Assembly (NCBI GenBank): GCA_029582265.1
Contig: CM055816.1
Span: 8,680,047 to 8,744,046, forward strand
Source of the DNA: Zoroaster sp. YZ-2022
Lineage: Eukaryota > Echinodermata > Asteroidea > Forcipulatida > Zoroasteridae
Length of the DNA: 64,000 bases
Reading direction: 5' to 3'
Below the pieces are notes generated by a model that saw only the letters and a list, made by a program, of their open reading frames with translations, was not told the DNA's origin and did no database searches. A program made the translations under genes and the position numbers. The stretch's first letter is position 1. The number at the start of each line of letters is the position of its first letter. Positions 33,035 through 45,824 of this stretch are shown here, piece by piece.

Positions 33035-33193
33035 AGGGGGAGGGGAGGGGAGAACGCACTCCCATTCCCACAGTGTGCTTTGTTTTTCTCTCCCTTTGAT
33101 TATTTCATTGTAATTTTTGTAGTACTGAAAAATAATTGTTTTTGATTCTCAGCCCCCCTCCCTAAAAAATGTTCTGTTCTGGATCCGCCCATG
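32842..33193. mobile_element. MITE with GA-rich core, 5-bp TSD GTTTT
   Basis: The ends are inverted repeats (CATTGGCGGATCTAG; right end in inverse CATGGGCGGATCCAG). Flanked by GTTTT at 32,837-32,841 and 33,194-33,198. Segment C has the uninterrupted site ATAGCGTTTTACTATG (44,100). The interior is a ~150-bp (GAGA)n purine tract. No transposase. Confidence 0.8.
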
Positions 33194-34302
33194 GTTTTGC
33201 TATGAAACTCTTCAAATGTGCACTGCATCTTGCTTGGACAGTCGGACTCCATTTACTGACATAACATTTGAACATTAACCCTTCTGTGACTGCAACAGTC
33301 AAAATCTGTCAAAATGTTGATACCTGTATACTTGCCAAGGTATATCTAGTGCACTTAAAAAGACGAACACTGTGAAACCTTATGTGTGGTAAGTACATTT
33401 ACAGGTTAAAATGAGTTGACCGCTTTTGATTGGTAAAAGCATTGTCTGGTATTGTTCAGGGTGGTCAAAATGACAGTAAAAACCAGTCAGAAATGCCCCT
33501 GTGTACACATTTGGGTCAACAGTCAAAACAGGCAGTTGACTGATTTTGACCACTATAGCTACTTGCTATATAGTAGGAGGGTTAACACAACAAATCTAAC
33601 TTTAACTTCAGGGAGGAGGGATCAGTGCTATATACACAAACTCACTGTGTTTGTTATTTCTCCCAATGGTTCTCCTTAATGTGTACACAGATTTCTTGTA
33701 CAACAATTCTTCCAAACATTCCCAAATTACTGGATTTATTTCCATATTTATAACATACATTTAAATAAAAGTGAATTGAGTGATTTGTTATGATCAAGGA
33801 TTTAGGTTTAAAGTTACAGCTTCGGAACTGATTGCAAAATGACAACAATTGATGTCTAAAAGATTTCTTGATATGAAATTGGTATTTAAAGTTGATGATG
33901 GTATCAAACATCCCTTGAAATCTTTCTGTCTGAGGTGATGTCATTTTTAAGAATAGTCAAATATTATTCCCCAATAACTGAAGTCAGAATTTTTATAATT
34001 GTATGTTAGAATAAACACAAAGTTTGTGTTTGCTGTTCATTTTTTTTTCTTATCAATTTTGCCATTTTTCTATTTGACAACTTGAGTTTTTAGGGAACCA
34101 ATTTAGTGTTAAGCTGGCAGACACTTATAAACTTGCAGTCAACTCACATAATGTGCCTGACATACAAACAGATATAACTAATAAAGGGTTGTACATAATC
34201 ACACTCAGTGAACTCTATCTACATGTAGATTCAAGGTGAACTAGTGTATAAATAAGAACATTTCTTCACAGAAACAATAATATACATGTAAGCTGGTTTA
34301 AA

Positions 34303-34507
34303 CTTATAGGTTGGTGAAATTCTTGCGTCGGGAGATAAACAATTGATTTAATTTTGCCCTACACCGACGTGTGTATAGCACTGTATACTCAGTGCTTTCC
34401 GAGTGTCTGTGAAAAAACTACACAGGTGACTCGGGCGGGATTTGAACTCATGACCTCCTGCTTCCTAGTGCAGAACGTTTTAACCTCTGGACCACCGAGC
34501 TTGCCCG
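34303..34507 (-). mobile_element. SINE family 2 copy in segment B
   Basis: Orthologue of the insertion at 21,932-22,136, same position relative to the TRIM-NHL start. Confidence 0.78.
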
Positions 34508-34905
34508 ATGGCGATTGGTTTAAACAAGTTAGTTGTTTTACATCTTTATTCACATGAAGTGAGCCATAGTATAATGACAGTTTACCAATGGTATACTTTC
34601 CCTTTAAAATGCGAACACAATTTACAAGCAATATTTCAAGAATATTTGATACCATCCTCTACTTTGCATTACGTACATTTGAGTTCATTTTGTAGAATGC
34701 TGGTACGGTAATACAGAAGGCAGATGTTTTCCAGTCAATTTGTTTTTATTACACAAAATAAATTATACATTGAATCACTTTTCCCTTGTGTATTGTTTGG
34801 TGATTCAAGTCAGTTTAAGGTAAACCATTCATCATAAATGACTTCATCATCAGTGACCATTAACCCCGTCTTTTTTAATTCTCTTTCATTTGTTCACAGA
34901 ACAAA

Positions 34906-37435
34906 ATGGCTACCAGTACTGGAGAATTAGGAGCATTGCAAAAGATAAGCCGGTATCATCTCGAGTGTGGCATATGCCATGACCGATACAAGCAAGCAAA
35001 AATACTGGATTGTTCTCATAGTTTCTGTGAGACCTGTTTAGATGAATACTGGGACACCACCTGCAGACGCGCTCCAAACATTCCTTGTCCTGTTTGTCGT
35101 CAGGAGATTCTCATTCCATCGACGGGCATTCAGGGACTCAAAACCAATTTTCACTTGATTGCCATCGTAGATGAGGTATCACTACAAGAGAAAGTTGCCT
35201 GTTCAGGTAACTCCAAGCCACTCTGTGAGTTATGTGATGGAGGCAATGAGGCTCTTCATCGATGTCTTGACTGTGCCCAAAATATCTGCTCTAACTGCAA
35301 AAAGATACATCTGCGAAGCAAAGCAACATCTAATCACAATGTAGCTACTCTGGAGGACATACGTAAGGGTAAGGCAACAGTGAAAAGACCAGAAGAGGCT
35401 TCTACATGTCACAAACACAAGGGAGAGATCAATCGATTCTACTGTGAGACATGTCAAGTCTTGATCTGTCGAGACTGTACTGTTTTGGACCATTGTAAAC
35501 CTGAGCATCAGTACATTGACAGTGCAGAAGCTTTTCTGAAATACAAGAAGGCTATGAAAGATATCTTGCCAGTTTGCCTCACAGAAATAAAGGAACTGGA
35601 AGAATCTTTGGCTGCTTCATCTCAAGCTAAGCAAGAATTCAGAGACAAAGTCATAACAACCATGAAAGAGGTGAAGGAGACAGCAGATCAGATCAGAGCA
35701 AAGGTTACAGCTGAGGAGAATAAAATGATTGATGCCATCAAGACCCTTGAACAGGATCGTATGGCAGCATTTGATGAGCATGAGAAAGCAGTGGGTATGA
35801 TGCTACAAAGGAAACAACATTCTCTGGACACGGCCAATGATGTTACAAATACAGCAACAGACAGTGACTTCCTGTCATCAGTAATGACTTGAGATCACTT
35901 GAGATCACTGACCAGTCACAGCCCTCCTCTGATTGATGGCAGACTTTCATATCTGCGGATCAAGCAGAGTAAGACGGTTGGTGATATCAGTCTGGGTGAG
36001 CTGGAGCTGGAAGACAGCAAGTGGGAGCTAAGTCATGAGTTTGGCAAGAAAGGACGTGGACATAAAAAATTCAATGGGGCATGGGGTATTGCTGCTCATC
36101 AACATGATCAGCTTGCTGTGATAGAGCTTGACAACAAACAAGTAGGAATCTACAGCAGTACAGGCCAACTCCATAGAACCATTGACATGGAAGCATGTAA
36201 GTGTTTCACACACTACTATACATACACAATGTGGTTTTGACAACTGCAGACATTCAGTACAAAAAGTGTACAAAAAATATTGAACATATTTAAAAGTGAT
36301 GCTAAATTCACCCACTTAAACTAACACAAGTGACTTCTAGTCAATGAATGTACATGTACTAAAAAAAAATTATTTCATTAAATTTATGAAACATTATACA
36401 TTATATATACATTATACATGATACTGGTAATATTTGCAATACTCTTACAAATAATATATATTCAAGAAGAATTCTTCAAAATCTTCATCAATTTTCATTT
36501 TATGAGCATAATATATTTAATTAAATAATATTTTGCCTAAAGCTCATGCAATATTTAATTGATCAGGAACAACATGTATTATTAATAGTGATTTTGAATT
36601 GCATTGTTCACAGTTCATATTACAGAATATAATTCTACAGAATGAGGCTATAGTGGATGGTGTGATGTATTTCCACATTCAAATGTATTCACTCAGAATA
36701 AATGAATATAGAAAACAAAATAACAATTATCCACTAATAGAAATGTATGATACATGCATTTGATACATGACATTTATGACACTTAAAAATGTGTTCTTAT
36801 TTGTTTTTTCTAATACAGGTCCACGTGACAGTGCAAGTGTCAACAATCACTTAGTAGTAGCAGATGCCACCAACCAAGTCAAGATGTACAATGAGGATGG
36901 TACACTGTTATTTCAATTCACCACCCTGCCACTGAATGAGGTCGGTAAGACTGATGTGGACATCAGAGATGTTACAGCCAAGAAGGATGGTAACATCCTT
37001 GTGGGTGATGTACAGAGAATGGTAGTAACTGAGCACAGGTCCACTGATGGTGGACTAATTGACACCATGGCAGTCACTACACGACCCTACTTCTTGGCTG
37101 TAGACAACAGTGGCAGAGTGGTGGTCAGTGGTTTAGATCAACAACACGTGGCTGTCATTGATAACAATGGTTCTGCACTATTCACCATAACACCATCCAT
37201 TGATGGTCAGAAAGTCAAATACTGCACAGGTGTATGCTGTGACACATCAGGTTTATACATTGCAATGTTCAATGATCCTGACACTGGTCATATTCACCAC
37301 TATGATCCCAATGGGAGATTTATCAGCTGCATTGCTAAGGGTCTGTATGCACCACAAGAAATCACATTCACATCAGATGGGAAACAGTTGGCTGTAGCTG
37401 ACTGGTACTCAGTCAAGATATATCACATTGTATAA
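34906..37435 (+). pseudogene. TRIM-NHL copy 2, interrupted before the NHL domain
   Basis: Exons 34,906-36,196 and 36,819-37,435, same splice sites and phase as copy 1. Compared with copy 1, exon 1 lacks 13 bp (CTGTATCCCATCA) after CTTCCTGTCA near 35,879 and has a 10-bp tandem duplication of CTTGAGATCA at about 35,887-35,906. The two indels restore the frame, but the shifted stretch contains TGA at 35,890-35,892. The predicted product is 328 aa: RING, two B-boxes and coiled coil, without the propeller. The NHL coding sequence downstream stays open to the usual TAA. It is either a very young pseudogene or a source of a truncated TRIM that could act as a decoy. Confidence 0.85.
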
Positions 37436-39303
37436 TATCATCCAACTTGGATGATGTTGAATGGCAATCTATCTTGCTGGTCACATGGTACAATTTACAT
37501 ACATGTAGTTCATATTTCATTTCTCAATGTTGTAACAAACTTTCCATAAGGCATGAAGCCAACTAAATTACACCTCACCTTCTTTAGAAACTTGTATTTG
37601 GGGTTTAAATTTGGCAAGTCAGTGAGTTAATAATAATAATAAAGATTTGTAGCGTGCACATATCCACCCTGCTGGGCGCTCAAGGCAGTAATTTGATTTT
37701 ATTTCTTTTTGTATTTTTTTTAAATATTAAAACAATTGACAGCCCGAAACAGTCATTGTTTCAGCTTTCTTCAGCTAAATGCAGTGTGTACCTTTGTCAT
37801 TCCTAATAAACATAAATATTCAGATTTACATAAAAGTTACTTAAGTTGGTGTAAAGTTAATGATGGGTATCAAACAAATGTAGTGATATGGAATTTTATG
37901 ATGAAACAATAATAGTATTTATCAATGTCAACAGGGGGCGCTATTGCTCCTTAGCGGTCGGTTTCATATCCTTGTTTATTTTATTGTCAGTGTAGCTATA
38001 TCGGAGTACGATGTACAAAATAGTCTGGGGTCACAATATTACTCAGATCATTTAAAGTTATAAGGCAAAAAAATGTTCATTTTACTCTTACAAAATGTTA
38101 TGGGTAAACAATTCATTTAATTCTGATGTATTGTAAGTTAAACGTTTAAACTGTTAAGTAGTTCTTGGTTGGTGCGGAACGTTAAGTACAAGGACTCTGA
38201 CGGAAAAGGTCAGGGAGGATGAGAAAGGTTGCTGACCTGTGTTTTTTTGCTTGTTCGACTCGCGGTCCACAAGCAGCCATTTTTGTGGACAGCGGGAAGA
38301 TTATTTTTACATACCACCCGTTTGCGTGGCATTTGCCAAATGATGCAAGGGTACATGTAGTTGGCTAGGAAGGAAAAGCACATTTTATAGCATTGGCTGG
38401 TAAATCAGAATAACTTTTAAATCATAATCCGGACATTCACTTTATGCTGTAATTGAGGGTCATGTTTGGGAGTGTAAAACATGCCTTGTAAATGAACAAT
38501 GTTCATAGGTCTACATGTTACACTTTTAATGAATAATACATGTATGTATACTTTAAATAAACAGGTTTTGTTTCTTCAGCTAAATGCAGTGTATACCTTT
38601 GTCATTCTCAATAAACATAAATGTTCACAGAGTTACATAAAACTTACTTGGTGTAAAGTTAATGACGGTATCAAACAAACCTTGAAATATTTCTGTCTGA
38701 GGTGATATCCTTTCAAAGAAATGTCAAATGTTATTCCCCAATTATACATGTCTGTATTTTGCTGTATTTTACATTACAATGAACGTTGTGTTCACCGATT
38801 GAAAGGTTTGAAAGTATTTTTTGTTAACATTAAAATGTACTTTTTTTAAACACTCGTTTTCAGGTTTTTTTTTTTTTAGTTCTTTTTGCTTTTGTTTTAA
38901 TATAAAAAATAAAACAAATGAAAAGTCAAACTGTCATTGTTTAAGCTTTCTTCAGCTTAGAGCTAAAGGCAGTTTAATAACTAATGCGGCAAAAAAGTAA
39001 TGTCTAGTACAACAAAATGGGCGGCAAATTCTTCCAAATTGTTTATTTTTACATATTGGTTTTGGTTTATAGCCAGTTAGTAAATTTCTAAATGGTTAGT
39101 GCAGATCGGTCAGTAAACCGGTTAACTGTCCCGATCGAAAGTTGATGTATATCTAAATTAACATGAAGTAAGACAAAGCAGAATGGTAGTTTACCAATGA
39201 TATTTTTACCCTTTAATTTCCCAAATTTTGTAATAAATAAAATATTGCTGTTTCAAACTGCTCAACGACTACAGTAACCTGTAGTATCAATGTAATAATG
39301 GTT

Positions 39304-39656
39304 AATAATAATAATAATAATGTGTGGACTTATATAGCACACGTATCCACCAACTAAGTGGTGCTCAAGGCGCATTATATCATTACCCCTGCTCATAAGG
39401 CTCATAAATTATTCCTGAAACCATCGCAGCTCCCTGGGGAGTATACAGCTCAATTGCTGCCATTACAGCGCATATAGGGCTAATCAACCAACTCTGCCCT
39501 CACAGGTACCCATTTAACCCCTGGGTGGAGAGAAGCAATTATGGTTAAGTGTCTTGCTCAAGGACACAAGTGTCACGGCCGGGATTCGAACCCACATTCT
39601 GCTGCTAACACCAGAATTACTTGAGTCCGGTAAGCTAGACCGCTCGGCCACGACAC
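39304..39656 (-). mobile_element. SINE family 1, segment-B-specific insertion
   Basis: Full copy with tRNA-Leu-like head (CGTGGCCGAGCGGTCTAGCT) at the right and (ATT)n tail at the left. Segments A and C read AATAATGGTTGTTAGTGACC across the insertion site. Confidence 0.88.
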
Positions 39657-40361
39657 TGTTAGTGACCTTTAAGTAAAACCCTGCTAGGGTCATTAACCTT
39701 TGACCTGTAACTACCATTGTTGTATATTGACTTTGCTCATGCAAAATTGTATAAATATTACTCAAATTTCAATTGCTTTGTATTATATTATGCTCATAGT
39801 AAAATAATTGTTATTCTTGTTTAAACTGATGAATAATTGTGTAAATTATTCCTTTTTAGTCCAAGTCAGTCTGTCAAACGGCGAGATGACCACAAATTCA
39901 TAATTTCAAACTGTGACTAAAGAGACCGAGTCCATTCAAGGACTGATGAATATGTATGAGTCAATAGATCTTAGTGTAATTAATAATACATTACATTTAT
40001 GAATATTCATATTTCACCTCAATGACAATTAATATTCTGTGTTTGTCAAACACTTGTTAAATGCATTTACGTACATACGCAGTGCTGCTAGCTCATTTGC
40101 ATATATGTTACATAATGTCCAAAGACATTTACTAGTGCACAATGCCCACCTGTTGGTACACTGTATATTGTTAGTATTAGATCAGCCTTATATGGATAAG
40201 CATTATACAAAACCTAGAATTGAAATTCCAATCAAATGTTTAATTTGATCTGTCAAGCTGAAATACATGTAACGTAATCTATTTCCTAGTTGTTTGTCTT
40301 TTTTTATCATTCTCATTTGATATCTTATAGTTATATACAACAAGTCGTACAGAATTCTACA

Positions 40362-40440
40362 GGAAACCTACAGGGAACCTACATGTATAGGAAACCTACA
40401 TGTATAGGAAACCTACATGTATAGGAAACCTACATGTATA
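40362..40440. repeat. 17-bp minisatellite in segment B
   Basis: About four to five copies of TATAGGAAACCTACATG, absent from A and C at this site. Confidence 0.85.
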
Positions 40441-40990
40441 TCACTCTTATTTGAATCTTATAAGAATGCTCTGGCAGGATTGTCAACTTTATTATTTTTG
40501 GATAGAATATTAAATAATCTGTTCAGGTAAGGTAAAAAGGACTGGCTCTGGTATTCTGTGTACGATCATTTTTGTTTCCATTTTGAAGCCGTATGTTTGG
40601 TAAACAGTTTCCTGACTTTACTTGTAGGTAATCCTCAAAATATTGTCATGAAACAAAGAATATGTTGAATGACTAAAATAATTACTGAAATATTAAAATA
40701 ATAAATTCACCTTAACATCCGATCAATCAACTATACACATTGTCTTTAAGACAGACCAGAGAGTCTGTGGCTAGACTAGTCAGTATTTGGTATCCAGGCA
40801 TTCATATGAAAACTGAACATAAACTGGCTAGACCTTATTACACACAAAGCTATAATGGTTTTTGTCAATAAAAAATGTCATTCACCTTCCTCACTTCATC
40901 AAGTTCAAAAATAGGAGATCCTTGGCTAATACTTGACACAAAATTATGTGTGTTTTCATATGAATGAATGATTAAACCCCCCTTCCCTCA

Positions 40991-41811
40991 TGTCTTGGAC
41001 GGTACGACCCGTCTCACAGAGACTCTTGAGGGCGCACTTGGCTCAGCACGAAGACACACGACGAGCCGAGGACACGTTTTATTCGACGGCCATTTTACTA
41101 TGTCAGTTATCACAAATACCACTTAAATCCTTACAATTTCAATGTAGAAACTACCATTATTCTAAGTCAGACACCCGGAACCACAGTCATGTAAGTTTTT
41201 ATATCATTTGTAAGCTCATTTTTATCGTATTTTTTCTTCCATAAAACTTAAGTTTCTCACATGTAAGTTCCTAACGTTAACTTTTCCCGTACTCCAGCTA
41301 GCTTTGATATTTTCTGGGTCACTCTTATCCGTCTAGATTTACTTATCGTTAAAGGTCTCGGGCTCTTGTATTCTCTTATTGTGTAATTATTTATACCAGT
41401 ATTCTCATTTTCTAAACTAGTGACTACTTACCCGTTCTTCTACTAAATACTTTATGAGCTATTCCTGTTTTTAAGTATTGAGGCACAAACCTATGATGTT
41501 CCTTGGTGGAGCGATCCCTGTATTTAAGGACTTGGCTTGTTTTTATGCAGAACATTATTTCTTAAAGGTTATTTAGTGTTGATAGTTGATTGTTACTTAA
41601 ACATTTTGACTTGTTAAGCTTATTTAAGGCTTTTCTATTTCTAAACGAAGACATTTTGTATCATTTTCTTATAGTTCACCGTGGATTAAAGTTGAAGATG
41701 GAAACTAAAGCCCTGACCTTTGGCCATTTCATTCTTTTCTTCGCGGTTGGACTCTCTGGTCAAACCTAAGTTAATGCTTCCGCAAGCCACACTTTTGCAG
41801 ACGCCAGAACA
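40991..41811. mobile_element. Solo LTR (821 bp) with a 5-bp TSD CCTCA
   Basis: Begins TGTCTTGGACGG and ends GCCAGAACA (TGT...ACA termini). Flanked by CCTCA at 40,986-40,990 and 41,812-41,816. Segment A has the uninterrupted site CTTCCCTCATCACATCATGG near 28,930-28,950. No gag or pol sequence, so it is an LTR left after LTR-LTR recombination. Clade unknown. An 84-codon frame at its left end has no recognised domain. Confidence 0.88.
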
Positions 41812-42059
41812 CCTCAACACATCATGGCTATGTGTCTCATCCTCACAGAGTACATGAATAAATAAATTATATCCAATCCAATCCAACATTAGAACACTAT
41901 TTAACTACTTAATTAATATGCAGTTTCTATAGCGAAGACAAATGTCAAAGTTCATATTATTCATGAGTAGATAACCTTGAATATTCAGTTTATTAATTGT
42001 AAGCAGATCTGATGAGACTTGACTTTTATGTAATGCAATGGTTCATTGCATATCTTTTT

Positions 42060-42182
42060 ATGACTTGGGACGATCAGAGCATACTGATCGAAACGTCAAG
42101 TTGTAACCTCCAGTTCTTTTCACAACTAATTACTACTCAATTGAGAATTTAATATGGTGTCACCGCAAATAGTCTTTACTTA
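42060..42182 (+). mobile_element. Penelope-like terminal-repeat remnant in segment B
   Basis: Orthologue of 29,188-29,306 with the intact hairpin GATCAGAGCATACTGATC followed by GAAACGTCAAGTTG. Confidence 0.55.
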
Positions 42183-45100
42183 CATAGAGACATATCTAAA
42201 CATTTGAATAATAACTCAGTCTGCCATGGTTAACATAGAACTCTCCAGAGACATCATCATTCTAAGAACTTTCCTGGAGTAACATGACTAAATTGATTAA
42301 TTTCATGACCCTATTATTCATCAATGAATGTATTTTGAGACCATACAGATGATATAAATATCATATCACATGGTGACTTCTACAGTTCAATCAACTGAAC
42401 TATGGCAGACAAAAGAGATAAGTGTTGTTGACCAAAGTCATCAAACCAAAATCAAATTTCCTGTCAGCAGCAAAGACTTAAAATGTCATTTTAAAGAAGT
42501 GTTTAATCCTAACCAGTAATGTACTTATTAAGAAGATGTAATTGGCAATTAAGGGTTGGGAGAATATGGTTTCAATTGGGATGATAGTGTAGATGACATC
42601 AACCCTGTGATCTGTACTTTGACATCAGCCATATCGCACAATGTGACAAGTATTTGCAGTAGTTTGAATATCCTGGTGGTAGCTTATTTCTTTGTGAGTG
42701 ATTCTGTGCAACACATGTACAATTGTACATGTAGATTACCATTTCCTCTTGTTAGCTACTTTATATAAGGAAATGATTTGGGCTTGGTTTGGTTTATTTG
42801 CTCATTCAACATCACAATCAAGTACAGTGCAATCAATAGAAACAAAATGTCAAGACAGAAAACAAAAGTGGTTGATAAACCAGAATATAAACCCATAAAT
42901 CTATACAGGATTATTCCCAATGAGGTCCTTGAATAAAAAGATTAGAACTAAAGACAATAGAAATGGCATTAAAAAAATTACAAACCAGATAAAAATCAAT
43001 AAATGTTTATACGTGAAAACAAACAAATTCGGACAAATTCAGACAAGGGCAAGAAATGGATTGGAAGACTAGAATAAAACATGATAAAAATAAGACACTC
43101 TTCATGATGGTACTCTGAAAAATAGTAAGAGAAGGCATACAGACATCACTATGAATTGCACAAGAAAAGAAAGAAAAAACAAGATTGCACTGGAACATTT
43201 AGAATAAAACACAAGCTTGAATACAATTTGACAACAGAACAACAAAATTATATACATTTTCTTTCTCAAAGAATACACATTAAAATATGATGTGTATATG
43301 TACATGTACCACAGTAGCTTTTGTGTACATACTGTACATGTATTTTCAAACTATTCAGCCTGCCCTTCGCTTGAACCAGGATTTACCATTGTTGAAAATT
43401 CTGCATATATTTTCTGGTTCATGAAGTGAGTCAACTCTGCATTGGTGTATTTCTGTACAATCCTTTCAGAGTTTGAATGGTATCTACAACTGCATGTCGT
43501 AACTATGTACAGTTGTTCCTGGTACCCAGTTGGTCATGTATGTTCTACCCTGTTTATTGGACACCAATGAACTCTCCATGTCACATAACATGAAAGTTTA
43601 CACAAGGAAACTGTCTGCATTACTTTTTCACCATTTGAGCCAACGCCCTGTGCCACTATTGATGGGTTGAACATTTACCCAATTTGAATTCAGTTTAATT
43701 CTGTTTTAATTTCTCATTTTTTGGAAAGTCTACTGCATCTTGTATGGTAAGTGTTTATAAGCCACCAGAAAACATTTATAACTGAATACTTTGGACAGAA
43801 AAGTCTCAATCTTTTCTACTTCTGGGGAAAGCAAGTCAAATGTACATTATACATACATATATACATATGAAGAGTTTCATAGCAAAACGTGATAAATGCC
43901 ATATTTAAAACTTTTGCACCAACACCACTCAGACATTGTTCATAGGTAGGCAAACACAAGTTCCAACTCAGTTTTTAGCAAAACGCGATATAACCACTAT
44001 ATAAACTCAATCATTATACACGTTTTATTCCAAACTGCGATAAATGCCACGCCAGCTTCTCTGCAATCTGCAATATATCCTCTCAGCCAAATGGAAATAT
44101 AGCGTTTTACTATGAAACTCTTCATATGTATACTGCATCTTGCTTGGACAGTTGGACTCCATTTACTGACATAACATTTGAACATTAACCCGTCTGTGAC
44201 TGCAAGAGTCAAAGTCGGTGAAAATGTTGATACCTGTATACTTGCCAAGGTATATCTAGTGCACTTAAAAAGACGAACACTGTGAAACCTTATGTGTGGT
44301 AAGTACATTTACAGGTTAAAATTAGTTGACCGCTTTTGATTGGTAAAAGCATTGTCTGGTATTGTTCAGGGTGGTCAAAATGACAGTAAAAACCAGTCAG
44401 AAATGCCCCTGTGTACACATTTGGGTCAACAGTCAAAACAGGCAGTTGACTGATTTTGACCACTATAGCTACTTGCTATATAGTAGGAGGGTTAACACAA
44501 CAAATCTAACTTTAACTTCAGGGAGGAGGGATCAGTGCTATATACACAAACTCACTGTGTTTGTTATTTCTCCCAATGGTTCTCCTTAATATGTACACAG
44601 ATTTCTTGTACAACAATTCTTCCCAACATTCCCAAATTACTTGATTTATTTCCATATTTATAACAAACATTTAAATAAAAGTGAACTGAGTAATTGGTTA
44701 GGATTAAGGATTAAGGATTTAGGTTTAAAGTTACAGCTTCGGAACCGATTGCAAAATGACAACAATTGATGTCTAAAAGATTTCTTGATATGAAATTGGT
44801 ATTTAAAGTTGATGATGGTATCAAACATCCCTTGAAATCTTTCTGTCTGAGGTGATGTCATTTTTAAGAATAGTCAAATATTATTCCCCAATAACTGAAG
44901 TCAGAATTTTTATAATTGTATGTTAGAATAAATACAAAGTTTGTGTTTGCCGATCATTTTGTTTTTCTTATCAATTTTGCCATTTTTCTACTTGACAACT
45001 TGGGTTTTTAGGGAACCAATTTAGTGTTAAGCTGGCAGACACTTATAAACTTGCAGTCAACTCACATAATGTGCCTGACATACAAACAGATATAACTAAT

Positions 45101-45222
45101 AAAGGGTTGTACCTAATCACACTCAGTGAACTCTATCTACATGTAGATTCAAGGTGAACTAGTGTATAAATAAGAACATTTCTTCACAGAAACAATAATA
45201 TACATGTAAGCTGGTTTAAACT

Positions 45223-45426
45223 TATAGGTTGGTGAAATTCTTGCGTCGGGAGATAAACAATTGATTTAATTTTGCCCTACACCGACGTGTGTATAGCACT
45301 GTATACTCAGTGCTTTCCGAGTGTCTGTGAAAAAACTACACAGGCGACTCGGGCAGGATTTGAACTCACGACCTCCTGCTTACTAGTGCAGAACGTCTTA
45401 ACCTCTGGACCACTGAGCTTGCCCGA
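45223..45426 (-). mobile_element. SINE family 2 copy in segment C
   Basis: Orthologue of the insertions at 21,932 and 34,303. Confidence 0.78.
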
Positions 45427-45824
45427 TGGCGATTGGTTTAAACAAGTTAGTTGTTTTACATCTTTATGAAGTGAGCCATAGTACATGTACAATGACAGTT
45501 TACCAATGGTATACTTTCCCTTTAAAATGCGAACACAATTTACAAGCAATATTTCAAGTATATTTGATACCATCCTCTACTTTGCATTACGTACATTTGA
45601 GTTCATTTTGTAGAATGCTGGTACGGTAATACAGAAGGCAGATGTTTTCCAGTCAGTTTTGTTTTTATTGCACAAAAAAAATTATATATTGTATCACTTT
45701 TCCCTTGTGTATTGTTTGGTGATTCAAGTCAGTTTAAGGTAAACCATTCATCATAAATGACTTCATCATCAGTGACCATTAACCCCGTCTTTTTTAATTC
45801 TCTTTCATTTGTTAACAGAATAAA

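Larger units (their letters stand above)
31733..42984 (+). repeat. Segmental duplication unit B (TRIM-NHL copy 2)
   Basis: Unit of about 11.25 kb starting at the CCAGATAAAAATCAATAAAT junction block, which recurs at 42,985 where unit C begins. Identity with C is very high from the first bases. B-specific insertions are a MITE (32,842-33,193), a SINE (39,304-39,656) and a solo LTR (40,991-41,811). Confidence 0.85.

Noticed and set aside
40990..41244. 84-codon plus-strand frame in segment B
   Set aside because: Begins exactly at the solo LTR boundary and lies within it; no domain.
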